Part shown: one piece after another, positions 48,498-57,726 of the stretch
Position numbering within the stretch: the stretch's first letter is position 1
How the letters are laid out: every line of letters starts with the position of its first letter
Assembly: GCF_011057645.1 (NCBI RefSeq)
Contig: NZ_JAALGE010000007.1
Coordinates: forward strand, 1-64,000
Length of the DNA stretch: 64,000 nucleotides
Direction of reading: 5' to 3'
From: Marisediminicola senii
GTDB taxonomy: Bacteria; Actinomycetota; Actinomycetes; Actinomycetales; Microbacteriaceae
Made by a program: the position numbers and the translations under genes
The notes under the pieces: model-generated
Told to the model about the DNA's origin: nothing
Databases searched by the model: none
The model's input: the letters and a program-made list of their open reading frames with translations, nothing else

Positions 48498-49535
48498 GTG
48501 TATCCCCTCCTGTTCTCCGTGGTCCTGCGACGCCTCGACCCGGAACAGGCGCACCACCTCGCGTTCCGGGTCATCCAGGCCATTCCCGGCACCGTCGCCG
48601 CACGTGTGCTCCGCCGCATGACCAGGCCGGATGCTTCCCTCGCCGTCAACACCCTCGGCCTGCGCTTCGACTCGCCGTTCGGGGTCGCCGCCGGCTTCGA
48701 CAAGAACGGCGAGGGCATCCGCGGGCTGTACGACCTCGGATTCGGGCATATCGAGGTCGGCACCGTCACCGCGATCGCGCAGCCGGGCAACCCGAAGCCC
48801 CGCCTGTTCCGGCTCGTCGCCGACCGCGCCGTCATCAACCGCATGGGCTTCAACAACGATGGGGCAGCCGCGGTCGCCCCGCGCCTCGCGCGCCAGATGG
48901 CCAGCGGCATCCGCCCCATCATCGGCGCCAACATCGGCAAGTCCCGCATCGTCGGCGTGGATGACGCCATCGACGACTACCTCGTCAGCACGCGTCTGCT
49001 CGCCCCGGTGGCCGACTACCTCACGGTCAACGTCAGCTCACCCAACACCCCCGGCCTGCGCGGGCTCCAGGAGATCGACAAGCTCGCCCCGTTGCTGGCG
49101 GCCGTGCGGGATGCGGCGGGGGACACCCCGGTGCTGGTCAAGATCGCCCCCGACCTGCACGACGACGAGGTGCGCCGCATCGCCGCGCTCGTCGTCGAGC
49201 TCGGCCTTCCCGGCATCATCGCCACGAACACCACCCTCGGCCGCACAGGCCTCGTCACCGCCGACACCGAGGTCGAGCGCATCGGCGCGGGCGGGCTGTC
49301 CGGCGCACCGCTGGCCACACGATCACTCGACGTGCTGCGCATCATCCGCTCGGTCGTGCCAGCCGAGGTGTGCGTCATCTCGGTCGGGGGAGTCGAGACC
49401 GCGGCCGACGTCGCCGAGCGCATCGACGCCGGCGCCACGCTGGTGCAGGGTTACACGGGGTTCCTCTACCGCGGGCCGCTCTGGGCCCGCCAGGTCAACC
49501 GTGGCCTGCTCAAACTGCGGTCCGTCCGCCGCTAG
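48498..49535 (+). CDS. pyrD: dihydroorotate dehydrogenase (quinone), class 2
   Basis: A 345-residue membrane-associated FMN enzyme oxidising dihydroorotate to orotate with menaquinone. An N-terminal hydrophobic/amphipathic membrane segment (YPLLFSVVLRRLDPEQAHHL) marks class 2. Catalytic Ser lies in NVSSPNTPGLRGLQ; FMN contacts are in GVAAGFDKNGEGI, IIATNTTLGR and VISVGGVETAADV. GTG at 48498 has GAGG upstream. It is 11 bp after nrdR and may be cotranscribed. Confidence 0.95.
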   Translation: MYPLLFSVVLRRLDPEQAHHLAFRVIQAIPGTVAARVLRRMTRPDASLAVNTLGLRFDSPFGVAAGFDKNGEGIRGLYDLGFGHIEVGTVTAIAQPGNPKPRLFRLVADRAVINRMGFNNDGAAAVAPRLARQMASGIRPIIGANIGKSRIVGVDDAIDDYLVSTRLLAPVADYLTVNVSSPNTPGLRGLQEIDKLAPLLAAVRDAAGDTPVLVKIAPDLHDDEVRRIAALVVELGLPGIIATNTTLGRTGLVTADTEVERIGAGGLSGAPLATRSLDVLRIIRSVVPAEVCVISVGGVETAADVAERIDAGATLVQGYTGFLYRGPLWARQVNRGLLKLRSVRR

Positions 49536-49560
49536 GCAGCGACCCCGCACCGCTGAGGGA

Positions 49561-50133
49561 TCAGGCCGGGTACTTCCAGCGCTTGACCTGCGGCTTCGGC
49601 AACCGCATCGGTCGCAGCTGCAGCGCACGCATCGCCGCGTACCAGCGAGTGCCGCCCTGCACGTTGTCGGCACCGAAGCGCTCTGCGATCTTCTTCTTGA
49701 GAATGAAGCCGAGAATCACGCAGTCGAGGATCGCGATGATGAACAGGGCCCACAGGGCGACGAACGCGTAGACGGCGGTCTGGGGCACGAACGTCGAGAG
49801 AATGACGACGAACATCAGCGGGATGAGGGCCTCGCCGGCCGAGAACCGCGCATCGATGTAGTCCCGCACGTACCGACGCTGCGCACCGCGGTCACGGACC
49901 GGGAGATAGCGTTCCTCGCCGTTCGCCATGCCGATGCGGGCCTTCTCGCGGGCGGCGGCCATCTTCTGGCGCGCCTCCTTGTTCGCGGCCTTGCGGTCGT
50001 TCGACACGAGCGGGCGCTTGTTCGCCGCCTCGCGTTCGCGACGGGTGGGCGTCGGGCGTCCCTTGCCTGCCGCGAGCTCCATTTCGTCTTCGACGACGAC
50101 CTTGTCGTTCTTGCCGGATGGTGAGGTGGCCAT
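49561..50133 (-). CDS. DUF3043 membrane protein
   Basis: A 190-residue protein of the DUF3043 family, function unknown. A charged N-terminus (GKGRPTPTRREREAANKRPL) and a helical KARIGMANGEERYLPVRDRG region precede YVRDYIDARFSAGE and two hydrophobic helices (about 97-140), then KKKIAERFGADNVQGGTRWY. The ATG at rc 50131-50133 has AGGG about 10 bases upstream; a TTG two codons earlier is possible. It is convergent with pyrD and divergent from the M20 peptidase gene. Confidence 0.85.
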   Translation of the reverse strand: MATSPSGKNDKVVVEDEMELAAGKGRPTPTRREREAANKRPLVSNDRKAANKEARQKMAAAREKARIGMANGEERYLPVRDRGAQRRYVRDYIDARFSAGEALIPLMFVVILSTFVPQTAVYAFVALWALFIIAILDCVILGFILKKKIAERFGADNVQGGTRWYAAMRALQLRPMRLPKPQVKRWKYPA

Positions 50134-50161
50134 AATCAAATCCCTGCCTTAGAAGTCCGCT

Positions 50162-50167
50162 TAAGAT
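50162..50167 (+). promoter_or_regulatory. -10 box of leaderless promoter, M20 peptidase gene
   Basis: TAAGAT, 7 bases, then ATG at 50175. A CCTCC just before the ATG is the opposite of a ribosome-binding site, which supports a leaderless start. Confidence 0.65.
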
Positions 50168-50174
50168 TACCTCC

Positions 50175-51581
50175 ATGTCTTTTGCGCCAGCCACACGTCC
50201 GGAATTACTCGCCTCCCTTTCCGAGGCCGTGCGGGTGGGTCTCCCGTCGACCATCGCCGACCTGTCCCGCCTGGTGCGCATCCCCTCCGTGTCGTGGTCG
50301 GCATTCGACCCCGAGGCCGTGGAGCGCAGCGCCGCTGCGGTCGCCGCCCTCGCCGACGGGCTCGGCGTGTTCGACTCCGTGCAGGTATCCAGGGCACCCC
50401 AGGGCGACAGCGAGGAAATGGGCCAGCCCGCCGTGCTCGCCACCCGTGCGGCACGGGGCGGCAAGCCGACCATCATGCTGTACGCCCACCACGACGTGCA
50501 GCCCCCCGGCGACGACGCCGACTGGGACTCGCCGCCGTTCGAGCCGACCGTGCGCGGAGACCGGCTGTACGGGCGCGGATCGGCCGACGACAAGGCGGGA
50601 GTGATGGCCCACATCGGTGCCATCCGTGCTCTCGTCGAGGAGGTCGGCACCGACTTCGACCTGGGGCTCGTCCTGTTCATCGAGGGCGAGGAGGAGTTCG
50701 GCTCGCGGTCGTTCTCCAACTTCCTCCAGCAGCACGAGGCGGAGCTCGCCGCCGACGTGATCGTCGTCGCCGACTCCGACAACTGGGATACCGCAACTCC
50801 CGCCCTCACGGTCGGCCTGCGCGGCAACGTGACCTTCCGCCTCACCGTCTCGACCCTCGCCCACGCCTCGCACTCCGGCATGTTCGGCGGCGCGGCCCCC
50901 GACGCCATGATGGCCATGGTCACGCTGCTGTCGTCGCTGTACGCCGACGACGGATCGGTGGCGGTCGCCGGCCTCACCGGGGGAGAGGCCGCAGACCTGC
51001 CCTACGACGACGCGAGGTTCCGCGACGAGGCAGGGCTCCTCGACGGCGTCACGCCGGTAGGCTCCGGGTCCATCCTGAGCAGGCTGTGGAGCAAGCCCGC
51101 GATCACCATCACCGGCATCGACGCACCCAGCGTCGCCAACGCCTCCAACACCCTGCTGCCCTCGGTGTCCGTCCGCATCAGCGTTCGGGTAGCCCCCGGC
51201 CAGACCGCCGCAGCCGCCTACGCCGCGATCGAGGCGCACCTGCGAGCGTTGGCCCCGTTCGGTGCGCACCTCGAGATCAGCGACGTCGACCAGGGCAACC
51301 CGTTCTCGGTCGACACCTCGGGCTGGGCGGTCGCCGAGGCCAAGCAGAGCATGACGGATGCATGGGGCACCGCCGCGGTCGAAACCGGTATCGGCGGCTC
51401 CATCCCCTTCATCTCCGACCTCGTCGAGAAGTTCCCCGCCGCGCAGATCCTCGTCACCGGGGTAGAAGATCCCGACACCCGGGCGCACAGCCCCAACGAA
51501 TCCCTGCACCTCGGGGTATTCCACCGCGCGGTCCTCACCGAGGCCGTGCTCCTCGCCCGGCTCAACGAGCGCTCCGCCTGA
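50175..51581 (+). CDS. M20-family metallopeptidase (dipeptidase)
   Basis: A 468-residue zinc aminoacylase/carboxypeptidase-type enzyme. Metal-site motifs are MLYAHHDVQPPGDD (His and catalytic Asp), LYGRGSADDKAGVMAHIGA with the bridging Asp, FIEGEEEFGSRSF with the Glu pair, ADVIVVADSDNWD, and a C-terminal AHSPNESLHL. The dimerisation domain lies about 200-330. This pattern fits the peptidase T-like/carnosinase group of dipeptidases rather than DapE, but substrate is not certain. Cytoplasmic; no signal peptide. Confidence 0.9.
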   Translation: MSFAPATRPELLASLSEAVRVGLPSTIADLSRLVRIPSVSWSAFDPEAVERSAAAVAALADGLGVFDSVQVSRAPQGDSEEMGQPAVLATRAARGGKPTIMLYAHHDVQPPGDDADWDSPPFEPTVRGDRLYGRGSADDKAGVMAHIGAIRALVEEVGTDFDLGLVLFIEGEEEFGSRSFSNFLQQHEAELAADVIVVADSDNWDTATPALTVGLRGNVTFRLTVSTLAHASHSGMFGGAAPDAMMAMVTLLSSLYADDGSVAVAGLTGGEAADLPYDDARFRDEAGLLDGVTPVGSGSILSRLWSKPAITITGIDAPSVANASNTLLPSVSVRISVRVAPGQTAAAAYAAIEAHLRALAPFGAHLEISDVDQGNPFSVDTSGWAVAEAKQSMTDAWGTAAVETGIGGSIPFISDLVEKFPAAQILVTGVEDPDTRAHSPNESLHLGVFHRAVLTEAVLLARLNERSA

Positions 51582-51696
51582 CGGGCCCGCAGGTCCCCGC
51601 GCTGATCGCCACCCGGTCGAGCGCGACCGGTTGGGAAGGTTTTCCCGGGCTGCGGGATTACACTTCACGAAGGAATCACCGAGGCAGGGAGTGCTC

Positions 51697-52116
51697 ATGA
51701 CCGACACAACAGTCACCAATTCTTCGACGACCGGCGTTCCGACCGGCGAGGAGATGCTCGCGGCGGCCACCGGCCAGACCGCAGCCCCCACCCACGGCGT
51801 GAGCCTCACCGATACCGCCGCGACCAAGGTCCGAAGCCTCTACGAGCAGGAGGGTCGCGACGACCTGCGCCTGCGCGTGGCAGTGCAGCCGGGCGGATGC
51901 AGCGGACTTATCTACCAGCTCTACTTCGACGAGCGCCTCCTCGACGGCGACACCACCGTCGACTTCGACGGTGTCGAGGTCGTCGTCGACAAGATGAGCG
52001 TGCCGTACCTCGACGGCGCGAGCATCGACTTCGAAGACACCATCCAGAAGCAGGGATTCACCATCGACAACCCGAACGCCGGCGGAAGCTGCGCGTGTGG
52101 GGACTCGTTCCACTAG
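51697..52116 (+). CDS. erpA: iron-sulfur cluster insertion protein ErpA
   Basis: A 139-residue A-type carrier that delivers Fe-S clusters to apoproteins. The core (about 38-139) begins VSLTDTAATKVRSLYEQEGR and has the three cluster Cys in QPGGCSGLIY and CACGDSFH. The first 35 residues are a Thr/Ala-rich extension. ATG at 51697 has GGGAG upstream; TACACT at 51659-51664 is a likely -10. It lies next to ctaC, as in Mycobacterium. The Rieske protein QcrA in this window is a possible client. Confidence 0.93.
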   Translation: MTDTTVTNSSTTGVPTGEEMLAAATGQTAAPTHGVSLTDTAATKVRSLYEQEGRDDLRLRVAVQPGGCSGLIYQLYFDERLLDGDTTVDFDGVEVVVDKMSVPYLDGASIDFEDTIQKQGFTIDNPNAGGSCACGDSFH

Positions 52117-52182
52117 CCGGATAACCGCTGGCCCGGCCGGGATTACCACCTGGCTGACGGCGTTCGTCGATCAGACGTACAG

Positions 52183-52216
52183 AAAAGGGAACCGCCTCCG
52201 GGCGGTTCCCTTTTTT
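52183..52216 (+). terminator. intrinsic terminator after erpA
   Basis: AAGGGAACCGCC and GGCGGTTCCCTT form a 12-bp stem with a TCCG loop, followed by a T run to 52216. Confidence 0.93.
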
Positions 52217-52338
52217 ACGGTTGATTGGGAGCGAACGGCCCCCTCCTCCTGTCGGAACCCGCCCCTCCTTCCGGGTAGGCTGAGACGGTCAAAGTGACTG
52301 TGATTCGATGCAGTCGCGAGTTCCACGAAAGGTTCCCG

Positions 52339-53214
52339 GTGCGCTCTAACCGCCGTCTACGATGGGCAACCATTCCCATTGCCGCGACCATGGTCGTCGT
52401 TCTCGCGGGATGCACGCAGGCCCAGCTCCGCGGCTTCATGCCGGGCGAGCCCGGTGTCACCAACCACACCGACCGCGTCACCGGCCTCTGGGTCACGTCG
52501 TGGATCGTGCTGCTCGTGGTCGGCATCCTGACCTGGGGCCTCATCATCTGGGCCGCCATCGCGTACCGCCGCCGCAAGGGCCAGACCGGCCTCCCCGTGC
52601 AGCTGCGCTACAACCTACCGATCGAGATCTTCTACACGATCGTGCCGCTCATCCTGGTGCTCGGCTTCTTCGCCTTCACCGCGCGCGACCAGGACGCCAT
52701 CGAAAGCGACCCGGGCGACCCCGACGTCACCATCGAGGTCTACGGCAAGCGCTGGGCGTGGGACTTCAACTACCTCAACGAGGGCCCGGGCGGCGACGGC
52801 GTCTTCTCGCCCGGAATCCAGGCCGAGGAGACCGATGGCCCCGAGACCATCAACTACGACACCCTTCCGGTGCTCTACCTTCCCGTAGACCAGAAGGTGC
52901 AGATCGACATCCATACCCGCGACGTGCTGCACTCCTTCTTCGTCGTCGACTTCCTGTACAAGAAGGACATGGTTCCCGGCAAGACGAACTACATGTACTT
53001 CACGCCCCTCAAGACCGGCACCTACATCGGCAAGTGCGCCGAGCTCTGCGGGGAGTACCACTCGCTGATGCTGTTCCAGGTCAAGGTCGTCGAGCAAGAC
53101 GAATACGACGACTACATCCAGAGCCTCGTCGATGCCGGCCAGACCGGCACGCTGGGCGAGGACTACATCGTCAACCAGAACCAGCCAGGCACCGAAGCTT
53201 CGGAAACCGACTAA
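52339..53214 (+). CDS. ctaC: cytochrome c oxidase subunit II (lipoprotein)
   Basis: A 291-residue subunit of the aa3 oxidase that accepts electrons at the CuA centre. A lipobox LAGC places lipidated Cys25 after a basic, hydrophobic signal. Two membrane helices follow (about 52-76 and 94-113). CuA ligands are His198, Cys233, Cys237, His241 and Met244 (CAELCGEYHSLM). GTG at 52339 is chosen for AAAGG 8 bases upstream and a proper signal peptide; an ATG/GTG 15 codons earlier is possible. TAGGCT at 52276-52281 may be the -10. ctaD follows after 12 bp. Confidence 0.95.
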   Translation: MRSNRRLRWATIPIAATMVVVLAGCTQAQLRGFMPGEPGVTNHTDRVTGLWVTSWIVLLVVGILTWGLIIWAAIAYRRRKGQTGLPVQLRYNLPIEIFYTIVPLILVLGFFAFTARDQDAIESDPGDPDVTIEVYGKRWAWDFNYLNEGPGGDGVFSPGIQAEETDGPETINYDTLPVLYLPVDQKVQIDIHTRDVLHSFFVVDFLYKKDMVPGKTNYMYFTPLKTGTYIGKCAELCGEYHSLMLFQVKVVEQDEYDDYIQSLVDAGQTGTLGEDYIVNQNQPGTEASETD

Positions 53215-53226
53215 GGGTCCATCCAG

Positions 53227-54966
53227 ATGAGCACAGCAACGCAGAGCCCCACCACCACCGGTCCCTCATCGAGTGAGCCGAACGTCGGTCGCCCCATCAG
53301 CAAGGGCAACATCGTCGTCAACTGGGTGACGTCGACTGACCACAAGAAGATCGGGTACATGTACCTGATCACCTCGTTCATCTACTTCTGCCTCGGCGGA
53401 GTGATGGCGCTGGTCATTCGTGCCCAGCTCTTTGAGCCCGGCCTCGAACTGCTGGCCACCAAGGAGCAGTACAACCAGCTCTTCACCATGCACGGCACGA
53501 TCATGCTGCTGATGTTCGCGACGCCGCTGTTCGCCGGCTTCGCCAACGTGCTCATGCCACTGCAGATCGGCGCGCCCGACGTCGCGTTCCCGCGCCTCAA
53601 CGCGTTCGCCTACTGGCTGTTCAACTTCGGATCGCTGATCGCGGTCTCCGGGTTCCTCACCCCGCAGGGTGCTGCATCGTTCGGCTGGTTCGCCTACACG
53701 CCGCTCTCCACCACGACGTTCTCTCCCGGCATCGGCGGCAACCTCTGGGTGTTCGGCCTCGCGATGAGTGGTTTCGGAACCATCCTCGGTGCCGTCAACT
53801 TCATCACCACGATCATCACGATGCGCGCCCCCGGCATGACCATGTTCCGCATGCCGATCTTCACCTGGAACATCCTGGTGACCTCGATCCTCGTGATCAT
53901 GGCGTTCCCCGTACTGGCTGCAGCGCTGTTCGCCCTCGGCTCCGACCGGGTGCTGGGGTCGCATATCTACAACCCCGAGGCAGGCGGTGCCATCCTCTGG
54001 CAGCACCTTTTCTGGTTCTTCGGCCACCCCGAGGTGTACATCATCGCGCTGCCGTTCTTCGGAATCATCTCGGAGGTGCTCCCGGTCTTCAGCCGCAAGC
54101 CCATCTTCGGATACAAGACCCTCGTCTACGCGACCATCTCCATCGCGGCACTGTCGGTCACGGTGTGGGCCCACCACATGTACGTCACGGGTTCGGTGCT
54201 GCTGCCGTTCTTCGCCCTCATGACGATGCTCATCGCGGTGCCCACCGGTGTGAAGATCTTCAACTGGATCGGCACCATGTGGCGGGGATCCGTCACGTTC
54301 GAGACCCCGATGCTGTGGGCGATCGGGTTCCTGATCACCTTCACCTTCGGTGGCCTCACCGGCGTCATCCTCTCCTCGCCGCCGCTCGACTTCCACGTCT
54401 CTGACACCTACTTCGTGGTGGCGCACTTCCACTACGTCGTGTTCGGGACGGTCGTGTTCGCGATGTTCTCCGGGTTCTACTTCTGGTGGCCCAAGTTCAC
54501 CGGACGCATGCTCGACGAGCGCCTCGGCAAGATCCACTTCTGGACGCTGTTCATCGGGTTCCACATGACCTTCCTCATCCACCACTGGCTGGGTGTCATG
54601 GGCATGCCGCGTCGTTACGCGACTTACCAGCCCGAAGACGGGTTCACCTGGATGAACCAGCTGTCGACAGTCGGCTCGATGATCCTCGGTATCTCGATGA
54701 TCCCGTTCTTCTACAACGTGTGGATCACCGCCCGCCGCGCACCCCTCGTCACGGTCAACGACCCGTGGGGCTATGGCCGCTCGCTCGAGTGGGCGACGTC
54801 CTGCCCGCCGCCGCGTCACAACTTCACCTCGATTCCGCGCATCCGCTCCGAGTCCCCGGCCTTCGACCTCGCTCACCCCGAGGCCGGCGTACCCGTGGGA
54901 GTCGGACCGCTCAAGGATGCGCCGGATGCCCCGGTGTACGACGCCTCCGACAACACAGTGAAGTAG
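53227..54966 (+). CDS. ctaD: cytochrome c oxidase subunit I
   Basis: A 579-residue heme-copper oxidase core with 12 helices. Visible are the low-spin heme His in [15 protein letters not shown], the crosslinked His-Tyr of [15 protein letters not shown], the CuB His pair in [10 protein letters not shown], and the heme a3/heme a His residues in [13 protein letters not shown]. It carries out oxygen reduction and proton pumping. Normal length with a short C-terminal tail. It lies between ctaC and ctaF on one transcript. Confidence 0.97.
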   Translation: MSTATQSPTTTGPSSSEPNVGRPISKGNIVVNWVTSTDHKKIGYMYLITSFIYFCLGGVMALVIRAQLFEPGLELLATKEQYNQLFTMHGTIMLLMFATPLFAGFANVLMPLQIGAPDVAFPRLNAFAYWLFNFGSLIAVSGFLTPQGAASFGWFAYTPLSTTTFSPGIGGNLWVFGLAMSGFGTILGAVNFITTIITMRAPGMTMFRMPIFTWNILVTSILVIMAFPVLAAALFALGSDRVLGSHIYNPEAGGAILWQHLFWFFGHPEVYIIALPFFGIISEVLPVFSRKPIFGYKTLVYATISIAALSVTVWAHHMYVTGSVLLPFFALMTMLIAVPTGVKIFNWIGTMWRGSVTFETPMLWAIGFLITFTFGGLTGVILSSPPLDFHVSDTYFVVAHFHYVVFGTVVFAMFSGFYFWWPKFTGRMLDERLGKIHFWTLFIGFHMTFLIHHWLGVMGMPRRYATYQPEDGFTWMNQLSTVGSMILGISMIPFFYNVWITARRAPLVTVNDPWGYGRSLEWATSCPPPRHNFTSIPRIRSESPAFDLAHPEAGVPVGVGPLKDAPDAPVYDASDNTVK

Positions 54967-54975
54967 AGCCGCCAC

Positions 54976-55422
54976 ATGATCGCCAACACACGTCTCTTCT
55001 GGGTCCTCAGTGGCTTCTTCCTGGTCGCATCCATCGCGTACACAATCTGGTCGTACGTCTACTACGCCGACGCTCCCAGTGAGCTGCAGAACGAGCTGGG
55101 CATCGAGTGGGTCGGGTCCATCGGCCTGCTCCTGTCATCGACGCTCGCTGCGCTGATCGCGTTCTACCTTGGCCGCCTGCACAAGGCACAGGGCGCGGAA
55201 CTGCCCGAGGACCGTCTCGACTCCAACATCGATGACGGCGACGCCGAGCAGGGGTTCTTCAGCCCGTGGAGCTGGTGGCCCATCGTGCTCGCAGCGGGTG
55301 CAAGCCTGTTGTTCGTCGGGATCGCGGTTGGTGTCTGGATCGCATTCATCGGCGCGGGTCTCACCGTCATCGCCCTCGTCGGGTGGATGTTCGAGTACTA
55401 CCGGGGCAACTTCGCCCGCTAG
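54976..55422 (+). CDS. ctaF: cytochrome c oxidase subunit IV (actinobacterial CtaF)
   Basis: A 148-residue four-helix membrane subunit found in actinobacterial aa3 oxidases within the bcc-aa3 supercomplex. Hydrophobic helices are at about 8-27, 46-66, 99-120 and 122-142. Conserved blocks are DAPSELQNELGIEWVGSIGL and SPWSWWPIVLA. It follows ctaD after 9 bp and ends just before a strong hairpin, so it closes the ctaCDF operon. Confidence 0.93.
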   Translation: MIANTRLFWVLSGFFLVASIAYTIWSYVYYADAPSELQNELGIEWVGSIGLLLSSTLAALIAFYLGRLHKAQGAELPEDRLDSNIDDGDAEQGFFSPWSWWPIVLAAGASLLFVGIAVGVWIAFIGAGLTVIALVGWMFEYYRGNFAR

Positions 55423-55434
55423 GCGCGCAACGCG

Positions 55435-55474
55435 AGGGCCAGACGGCACGGATCACCGTGTCGGCTGGCCCTTT
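55435..55474 (+). terminator. terminator of the ctaCDF operon
   Basis: AGGGCCAG and CTGGCCCT pair outside an inner CGGCACGG / CCGTGTCG stem (one G-T pair) with an ATCA loop; a short TTTC follows. It lies 13 bases after the ctaF stop. Confidence 0.8.
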
Positions 55475-55487
55475 CATATTCCCTCGG

Positions 55488-55873
55488 GTCCTGGTCGGAC
55501 GTTCCTGCGGAGGTGCCGTCATCACTGTCGCCGGAGCCGCCGAAAACGTGGTCGGTCTCGTGTACGTCTCCGGATACGCAGGCGAAATACCCCGCGAGAC
55601 CGCAGAACTGCTGGCCGTCGCGCAGCGCCCGCTCGCCGCCGTCGCCTTCGAGGAGGCGGCACCGGTTGCCGCGTGGGAGTCGAGGCCGGGCTGGAGGCTG
55701 GTGTTGCGGGCAGACCGCACCGTCAACCCTGACGTCGAGCGGTTCGGATACGAGCGCGCCCACTTCGAGGCGGTGTCCGAGGTCGACGCACCGCACCGCA
55801 CCTCGCCATGCTGGCGAAGCCCGACGAGGTCGTCGACGTCATCGAATCGGCGGTGGCCTCGGTGAGCTCCTAG
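55488..55873 (+). pseudogene. alpha/beta hydrolase remnant
   Basis: The translation shows a hydrolase fragment: nucleophile region VLVGRSCGGAVITVAGAA (family VGHSYGG), then LVYVSGYAGEI, which jumps straight to LLAVAQRPLAAVAFEEAAP where about 30 or more residues normally intervene. Next come NPDVERFGYERAHFEAVSEV and then a frameshift near 55800: the expected end (MLAKPDEVVDVIESAVASVS, then Ser and stop at 55871-55873) reads in another frame. The N-terminal third is missing and the upstream edge falls next to the cta terminator. At least one deletion, one frameshift and a 5' truncation make this nonfunctional. It resembles esterase/hydrolase genes that accompany MFS exporters in mobile gene pairs. 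Confidence 0.8.
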
Positions 55874-56097
55874 TCCAGCCGCAGCTCGGCACGAGCCGCA
55901 CACAGAGCAGGCCCAGCTCCGCTCCCGACACGGCATGGCCTGATCTCGATGCCGGCCTGACCGCGCGACGCCGCGGATTCTGTATTCGTGGTGACGACCG
56001 CTCAAAGACCCGCCCTGACAGGGCCGACAGATGCGCAGCAGCGGCGGCTCCGGCAGTCGGAGCGTTCGCGCCACCGGGTGTTCTTCTCTTCCGATGA

Positions 56098-57693
56098 ATG
56101 TGGATCGCGGGGCTCCCCAGCAATATCGGCAGCTGGATGCAGACCGTCGGCGCCCAATGGTTCCTGATTGAGCAGGATGCGTCGCCGGCGGTCATCACGC
56201 TGGTCTCCACCGCGGCAGCGGCCCCTGTCCTCCTGTTCGGCATACCCGCGGGCGTATTGGGGGAGTTCGCGAACCGTCGCCTTCTGCTCATCGGCGTGCA
56301 AGCGGTGCAGGTGGTCCTCGCGCTCACCCTCGCTCTGCTGACAGCCGCAGGCGCGCTGACTCCGTTCCTGCTGCTGGCGCTCACCTTCCTGCTCGGGGCC
56401 GCCGCAGCCGTGCAACTTCCCGCTTACCAGGCGATCGTTCCCGAGATCGTACCCTCGCGCCTGATCGTCGGGGCTACGTCATTGTCATCGATCGCGGTCA
56501 ACGTGGCGAGAGCCCTCGGCCCGGCCATCGCGGGCGTGGTCATCGGAATGCTCGGCATCCCTGTCGTTTTCGCCCTCAACGCGGCCAGTTTCACGGGAAT
56601 GCTCTTCGTACTGGCCTTCTGGCGAGGCTACCGGCAGCCGTCGGTCGACCCCGAACCGTTCGGCGCGGCAACGCGGGCGGGCTTGCGCTACGTTGTCAAC
56701 GCAGGCGTGGTGCGCCGGCTTTACGGGCAGCTGCTCGTCTTCATTGTTCCGGTCAACGCGCTCTGGGCATTGCTGCCCGTCCTGGCCAGCGGACGACTCG
56801 GGCTCGACTCGAACGGCTACGGACTGCTACTCGCCGCGCTGGGCATCGGCTCGGTCTGCGGGGTCTTCATCATCCCTCGGGTGCGGAGGAGGTGGGGCAC
56901 GAGTCGGCTGGTGCTCTGGAGCAGCGCGGCCTATGGGGCCGGTCTCCGGGCGATCACTGCCACGGTATTCATTCCTGTCATCCTCCCTGTACTGGTTGTC
57001 CTCCCTGTACTGGTTGTCGTCGGCATGGCGTGGATCGGGGTCATCGCCCCCCTGAACGGTACGGTGCAGAAGTTCCTGCCCCCGTGGGTGCGCGCACGCG
57101 GGCTCTCCTTCTATCAGCTGGTCCTGTTCGGCGGCACCGCCGCCGGCGCCACCCTGAGCGGTGCCTTTGCGAGCGTGGTCGGCGTCGAGACGACTATGAC
57201 GTATGCGGGCGCGGTGTTGTTGGTGGCCGGTGCCGTCCTGCTATGGATTCGACCGCTGCTGTCGACGGCTGACAAGAGCCGCGTCAGCGCCCCCATGCCA
57301 CTGACCGAGGACTCGACCGACCGGACGGTGGGGGAGCAGTCGCTCGACCCGGGCGGAGCCGTTATGGTGATCGTGCGGTACGAGATCGGCCTCGATGACC
57401 GGGCTCGGTTCTTCGAGATCATGCGCCGGATCGAGAAGAGTCGGCGGCGCACGGGAGCACGCCGCTGGAGCCTCTACGACGACCGTGAGCGACCGGGCAT
57501 CATGGTCGAAGTGTTCACGGTCGGGTCGTGGCGCGAGCACCTGAGCCAGCACAGTTCCCGCACCACCGGGTACGACGCCGAAGTCGTGGACGAGGCTCGT
57601 TCACTCTCGGCATCGACCCCGATGATCGAGCACCTCGTCGCGCCTGTGCAGCGTCCCTGGGTCTCGCGGCAGGCCCCTCGATTCCGGTGCTGA
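56098..57693 (+). CDS. MFS exporter (EntS/MFS_3 type) with C-terminal monooxygenase-like domain; damaged N-terminus
   Basis: A 531-residue protein. About ten helices (1-400) of the MFS_3 type: SNIGSWMQTVGAQWFLIEQD, PAGVLGEFANRRLLL, QLPAYQAIVPEIV and RALGPAIAGVVIG. A dimeric alpha-beta-barrel-like C-terminal domain follows (about 420-515, VIVRYEIGLDDRARFFEIMR). The family N-terminus (AFAP...FR before WIAGL) is partly visible upstream in the same frame, but with disrupted residues and a TGA at 56095-56097, so translation can only start at ATG 56098, losing part of helix 1. An 18-bp duplication adds six residues in a helix. It sits alone between the cta and qcr genes with the hydrolase remnant. 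Substrate is unknown and function doubtful. Confidence 0.75.
   Translation: MWIAGLPSNIGSWMQTVGAQWFLIEQDASPAVITLVSTAAAAPVLLFGIPAGVLGEFANRRLLLIGVQAVQVVLALTLALLTAAGALTPFLLLALTFLLGAAAAVQLPAYQAIVPEIVPSRLIVGATSLSSIAVNVARALGPAIAGVVIGMLGIPVVFALNAASFTGMLFVLAFWRGYRQPSVDPEPFGAATRAGLRYVVNAGVVRRLYGQLLVFIVPVNALWALLPVLASGRLGLDSNGYGLLLAALGIGSVCGVFIIPRVRRRWGTSRLVLWSSAAYGAGLRAITATVFIPVILPVLVVLPVLVVVGMAWIGVIAPLNGTVQKFLPPWVRARGLSFYQLVLFGGTAAGATLSGAFASVVGVETTMTYAGAVLLVAGAVLLWIRPLLSTADKSRVSAPMPLTEDSTDRTVGEQSLDPGGAVMVIVRYEIGLDDRARFFEIMRRIEKSRRRTGARRWSLYDDRERPGIMVEVFTVGSWREHLSQHSSRTTGYDAEVVDEARSLSASTPMIEHLVAPVQRPWVSRQAPRFRC
56982..57017 (+). repeat. 18-bp perfect tandem duplication inside the MFS gene
   Basis: CCTCCCTGTACTGGTTGT occurs twice in a row, duplicating the residues LPVLVV within a membrane helix. 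The frame is kept. Confidence 0.92.
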
Positions 57694-57726
57694 TGCGCCT
57701 GCGCGATTCCCAGACTGCGATTAACG

